Below are positions 61,035 through 64,000 of a DNA stretch of 64,000 nucleotides, in pieces. Under the pieces are notes generated by a model. That model searched no databases, was not told the DNA's origin, and saw only the letters and a list, made by a program, of their open reading frames with translations. A program made the position numbers and the translations under genes. Every line of letters begins with the position of its first letter. The stretch's first letter is position 1. The DNA comes from Chryseobacterium aureum (lineage in GTDB: Bacteria > Bacteroidota > Bacteroidia > Flavobacteriales > Weeksellaceae), in assembly GCF_003971235.1 (NCBI RefSeq), contig NZ_CP034661.1, forward strand, positions 4,712,001 through 4,776,000, given 5' to 3'.

Positions 61035-62081
61035 ATGGCAAAATTGAATTTTGGAGGAGTAGAGGAGAACGTAGTGACAAGAGAAGAATTTCCGTTGGAA
61101 AAAGCTCAGGAAGTATTAAAAAATGAAGTGGTAGCAGTAATCGGATATGGAGTACAGGGACCCGGTCAGGCTTTAAACCAGAAAGATAACGGAATCAATG
61201 TGATTGTAGGACAGAGAAAAAACTCCAAATCATGGGATAAAGCAGTAGCAGACGGATTTGTACCGGGAGAAACTTTATTCGAAATCGAAGAAGCATTAGA
61301 AAAAGGAACCATTATCTGCTATCTTCTGAGTGATGCCGCACAGATAGAATATTGGCCGAAAGTAAAACAACATCTTACCCCAGGAAAAGCACTGTACTTC
61401 TCTCATGGTTTCGGAATTACGTTCAGTGAGCGTACAGGAATTGTTCCTCCTGCGGATGTAGATGTATTTCTGGTGGCACCCAAAGGTTCCGGAACTTCAT
61501 TGAGAAGAATGTTTTTGCAGGACAGAGGTCTGAACAGCAGTTTTGCCGTATATCAGGATGCTACCGGAAAAGCCAGAGAAAGAGTAACCGCATTAGGTAT
61601 CGCAATTGGAAGCGGGTATCTTTTTGAAACTGATTTTAAAAAAGAAGTATACAGCGATCTTGCGGGAGAGCGTGGAACATTGATGGGAGCCGTGCAGGGA
61701 ATATTTGCCGCTCAGTATGATGTATTGAGAAAAAATGGCCACAGCCCTTCAGAAGCTTTTAACGAAACCGTAGAAGAGCTGACCCAGTCACTAATGCCTT
61801 TAGTAGCAGAAAACGGAATGGACTGGATGTATGCCAACTGCAGCACAACCGCTCAGAGGGGAGCTTTAGACTGGTGGAAACGTTTCAGAGATGCTACTTC
61901 GCCCTTGTTTGAAGAATTGTATGACAACGTAGCGAAGGGAAATGAAGCCCAACGCTCAATTGACAGTAATAGCAAACCGGATTATCGTGAAAAATTAGAA
62001 GCTGAACTTACTGAACTGAGAGAAAGCGAAATGTGGAAAGCAGGTAAGACGGTACGAAGCCTGAGACCCGAAAACAATTAA
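61035..62081 (+). CDS. ilvC: Ketol-acid reductoisomerase
   Basis: NADPH-dependent isomeroreduction of acetolactate. The 348-residue class I enzyme (shorter than the ~490-residue class II of E. coli) has the Rossmann VAVIGYGVQGPGQALN, the QRKNSKSWDKA cofactor loop, FSHGFGITF, VAPKGSGTSLRRMF and the metal site DLAGERGTLMG. Confidence 0.96.
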   Translation: MAKLNFGGVEENVVTREEFPLEKAQEVLKNEVVAVIGYGVQGPGQALNQKDNGINVIVGQRKNSKSWDKAVADGFVPGETLFEIEEALEKGTIICYLLSDAAQIEYWPKVKQHLTPGKALYFSHGFGITFSERTGIVPPADVDVFLVAPKGSGTSLRRMFLQDRGLNSSFAVYQDATGKARERVTALGIAIGSGYLFETDFKKEVYSDLAGERGTLMGAVQGIFAAQYDVLRKNGHSPSEAFNETVEELTQSLMPLVAENGMDWMYANCSTTAQRGALDWWKRFRDATSPLFEELYDNVAKGNEAQRSIDSNSKPDYREKLEAELTELRESEMWKAGKTVRSLRPENN

Positions 62082-62092
62082 TTACCGTAAAG

Positions 62093-63355
62093 ATGATGAA
62101 AGAGGGAGTAAGTTCCTCCGTTTTGGAGCATGTCTATAAAGCGGAGGAACGATTAAAAAATGTAGTGGTAAAAACACCTTTAGCTGTCAATAATAATCTG
62201 TCAGCAATTTATGAGTCGAATATCTGTTTTAAAAGAGAAGACCTTCAAAGGGTTAGATCCTATAAAATAAGAGGGGCCTATAATAAAATGGCAACGATGT
62301 CTGAGGAAGAACATTCAAGGGGTGTTGTTTGTGCCAGCGCCGGAAATCATGCGCAGGGCGTTGCTTTTGCATGTCAGACAATGAAGGTGAAAGGTACTAT
62401 TTTTATGCCTTTACCAACCCCCGGACAAAAGCTGGAACAGGTGAAAATGTTCGGAGGTGAATACATAGAAGTTATTCTTTTCGGAGACACGTTTGATGCG
62501 GCAAAAGATGCAGCGCTGAGGTTTTGCAAAGATCATAACAGCGTATTCATTCATCCTTTTGACGATCCGGCGATTATTGAAGGGCAGGCTACCACCGCAT
62601 TGGAGATACTGGAGCAGGCAGAAGGAATGGTTGATTATCTTTTTGTTCCGATAGGCGGCGGCGGGCTGGCAGCAGGAGTTTGTACTGTATTTCAGCATTT
62701 GTCTCCGCAGACAAAGATTATCGGTGTAGAACCCTCCGCAGCAGCAAGTATGAAAAAAGCCCTTGAAAAAGGAGAGCCCGTTCTTCTCGAAAAGATAAGC
62801 CGTTTCGTAGACGGAGCAGCAGTACAACAGGTAGGCGACCTTACTTTCGAGCGCTGTAAAAATATTCTCTATGATATGGCTACGGTAGACGAAGGTCTTG
62901 TCTGTGAAACCATACTTTCACTGTATAATAAAGATGCTATTGTGGTAGAACCTGCTGGAGCACTTTCTGTAGCCGCATTGGAAAAATACAGAGAAGAAAT
63001 AAAAGGAAAAAATGTAGTGTGTATTATCAGCGGAAGTAATAATGACATTACCCGCATGGAAGAGATCAAGGAAAAGGCATTGCTTCATGCAGGATTAAAG
63101 CATTATTTCCTGGTTAGATTTCCACAGCGTCCGGGGGCTTTGAAAGCTTTTGTAATGGATGTTTTAGGGCCTGATGATGATATTACCTACTTTGAATACA
63201 CCCAAAAAAATTCAAAAGAAAAAGGAATTGCAGTGGTAGGAATTGCCGTTAAGCAAAACAAAGATTTTCCTCCATTGATTGATAAAATGAAACAATACGA
63301 TTTCTTTGTCAATTACCTGAACAATGATCCTTCTCTGATGAATTTGCTTATTTAA
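62093..63355 (+). CDS. ilvA: Threonine ammonia-lyase, biosynthetic
   Basis: Deaminates threonine to 2-oxobutanoate, the entry to isoleucine. The 420-residue PLP enzyme has the Schiff-base Lys in RVRSYKIRGAYNKM, the SAGNHAQGVAFAC and GGGGLAAGV phosphate loops, then a C-terminal ACT-like regulatory region (HYFLVRFPQRPGALKAFV). Placement as last gene of the ilv operon indicates a biosynthetic role. Possible starts are two adjacent ATG codons. Confidence 0.95.
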   Translation: MMKEGVSSSVLEHVYKAEERLKNVVVKTPLAVNNNLSAIYESNICFKREDLQRVRSYKIRGAYNKMATMSEEEHSRGVVCASAGNHAQGVAFACQTMKVKGTIFMPLPTPGQKLEQVKMFGGEYIEVILFGDTFDAAKDAALRFCKDHNSVFIHPFDDPAIIEGQATTALEILEQAEGMVDYLFVPIGGGGLAAGVCTVFQHLSPQTKIIGVEPSAAASMKKALEKGEPVLLEKISRFVDGAAVQQVGDLTFERCKNILYDMATVDEGLVCETILSLYNKDAIVVEPAGALSVAALEKYREEIKGKNVVCIISGSNNDITRMEEIKEKALLHAGLKHYFLVRFPQRPGALKAFVMDVLGPDDDITYFEYTQKNSKEKGIAVVGIAVKQNKDFPPLIDKMKQYDFFVNYLNNDPSLMNLLI

Positions 63356-63361
63356 AATTTT

Positions 63362-63495
63362 TAAATCATTAAGGATGATTAAGTTTTTAAGAATAGTTAA
63401 GGAGAATATCTTCCGATATTGATTAAGCAAACTGCTTCATTCAACTGAGTTGAATCTTCACTTTCCTTAAATCCTGAATTGATCTTAACGGTTCC
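63362..63495. repeat. Dispersed repeat unit A, copy 1
   Basis: Begins ATTAAGGATGA, TAAGTTTTTAAGAA, then CGATATTGA, GCTTCAT and ends CTTAACGGTTCC. A second copy is at 63837-63952. Confidence 0.7.
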
Positions 63496-63566
63496 CAATC
63501 ACATAATCATATCCAATAGTAAATTATTTCGCATTTAAAGACAGATTCTAAAAACACAATGACGAG

Positions 63567-63600
63567 AAAAGCTTCACAATCTGTGAAGCTTTTTTGTTTT
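63567..63600 (+). terminator. Terminator of the ilv operon
   Basis: AAAAGCTTCACA pairs with TGTGAAGCTTTT (12 bp, loop ATC), then T-rich tail. Confidence 0.85.
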
Positions 63601-63610
63601 TTTGATAAAT

Positions 63611-63639
63611 CAAACGACATAAGAAACTGAAGCGTTAAG
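63611..63639. repeat. Dispersed repeat unit B, copy 1
   Basis: CAAACGACATAAGAAACTGA followed by AGCGTTAAG; identical to the copy at 63972-64000. Confidence 0.75.
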
Positions 63640-63642
63640 AAA

Positions 63643-63822
63643 ATGAATTCTGTGAACGTTAAAAAAACTGTATTGTTTGAGTGCGGGTCAATAGGTGATT
63701 CTAAACATAGAGTGTTTCCGCACGAGTTTAGAGTTTTTAGAGAACAGATTTCATTTTTAGCGGAAGTTTCTAAGTTTTGGATTTTTGATTCTTTTGTTTC
63801 AAGACAAAAGAAATATGATTAA
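63643..63822 (+). CDS. Doubtful ORF (59 aa)
   Basis: An open frame MNSVNVKKTVLFECGSIGDS to SRQKKYD lies in repeat-rich DNA between repeat copies. It has no promoter element or family match and may be non-coding. Confidence 0.2.
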   Translation: MNSVNVKKTVLFECGSIGDSKHRVFPHEFRVFREQISFLAEVSKFWIFDSFVSRQKKYD

Positions 63823-63836
63823 CTAAAAATATTTTT

Positions 63837-63952
63837 TAATCCATTAAGGATGAGTAAGTTTTTAAGAACAGTGAAGAATAATATCTTTCGATATTGAGTA
63901 AGCAGAATGCTTCATAACTTGTCTTAAATCCTCAACTCTTCTTAACGGTTCC
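63837..63952. repeat. Dispersed repeat unit A, copy 2
   Basis: Second copy of unit A, offset by 475 nt from copy 1, with about 20 differences and a shorter right half. Confidence 0.7.
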
Positions 63953-63971
63953 AAATTGTTTTCAATAATAT

Positions 63972-64000
63972 CAAACGACATAAGAAACTGAAGCGTTAAG
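63972..64000. repeat. Dispersed repeat unit B, copy 2
   Basis: Same 29-bp block as 63611-63639; it runs into the window end. Confidence 0.75.

Overview
ORGANISM. The window looks like a flavobacterial chromosome, most likely Chryseobacterium or a close relative. The DNA is AT-rich. Many genes sit a few bases downstream of the Bacteroidota -7 promoter element TAnnTTTG. DnaG lacks zinc-ligand cysteines as is usual in this phylum, there is a DUF4280/LysM effector locus of the Bacteroidota type VI secretion kind, and the folP-DUF1599-DoxX-tpiA order is typical of the class. No rRNA, insertion sequence, CRISPR or prophage was seen. LAYOUT. 1-6.1 kb: 3' end of pnp, an ABC exporter whose permease is fused to an M1-type metallopeptidase, and a DUF2975/Cro-like regulator pair. 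6.4-10.9 kb: a TfoX-like gene, then a minus-strand operon that reads as RNA end processing: two MNT/YcgL nucleotidyltransferases, an ATP-grasp protein, a polynucleotide-kinase-like P-loop protein and a Thg1-like 3'-5' polymerase. 11.1-13.4 kb: cobT-cobS-cobC. 14.8-20.3 kb: RtcB RNA ligase, a tRNA-like RNA with a hairpin inserted in its anticodon loop, more copies of that hairpin, a large unknown protein, and (divergent) a HopJ-family gene and a WYL regulator. 20.6-31.8 kb: DUF1501/DUF1800, an outer-membrane barrel, glucokinase, two YceI proteins, Amt, SdaA and TyrA. 32.3-37.8 kb: an orphan type VI effector module (LysM protein, LysM/PAAR-like protein, two-domain peptidoglycan hydrolase, candidate immunity lipoprotein). 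38.3-55.9 kb: hypotheticals and housekeeping genes (cation/proton antiporter, LytS/LytR-type pair, ald, tsaE, dnaG, clpP, tpiA, folP). 55.9-63.6 kb: the complete ilvE-D-B-N-C-A operon. HOW THE GENES WORK TOGETHER. The strongest candidate for an under-described system is RNA repair spread over two loci. The RtcB operon and the nucleotidyltransferase/Thg1 operon carry matching upstream regions: TTACTTTGCAT and CTRCGCAA boxes exactly 32 bp apart, with a TTRCGYA core between them. This suggests one regulon, possibly controlled by the WYL protein next to rtcB. The tRNA-like RNA keeps intact acceptor, D and T arms, but its anticodon loop is replaced by a hairpin cassette whose motif recurs in three downstream units. 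A second theme is amino-acid attenuation. tyrA has one leader peptide (YYY). The ilv operon has two in tandem, rich in Ile, Val and Leu. Each is followed by an intrinsic terminator, and in each case the antiterminator strand lies at the end of the leader frame. The first ilv leader and the tyrA leader begin 4 nt after their -7 elements, so they are probably leaderless. Dispersed repeats are frequent; one lies in frame inside a nucleotidyltransferase gene and another appears to supply the start codon of folP.
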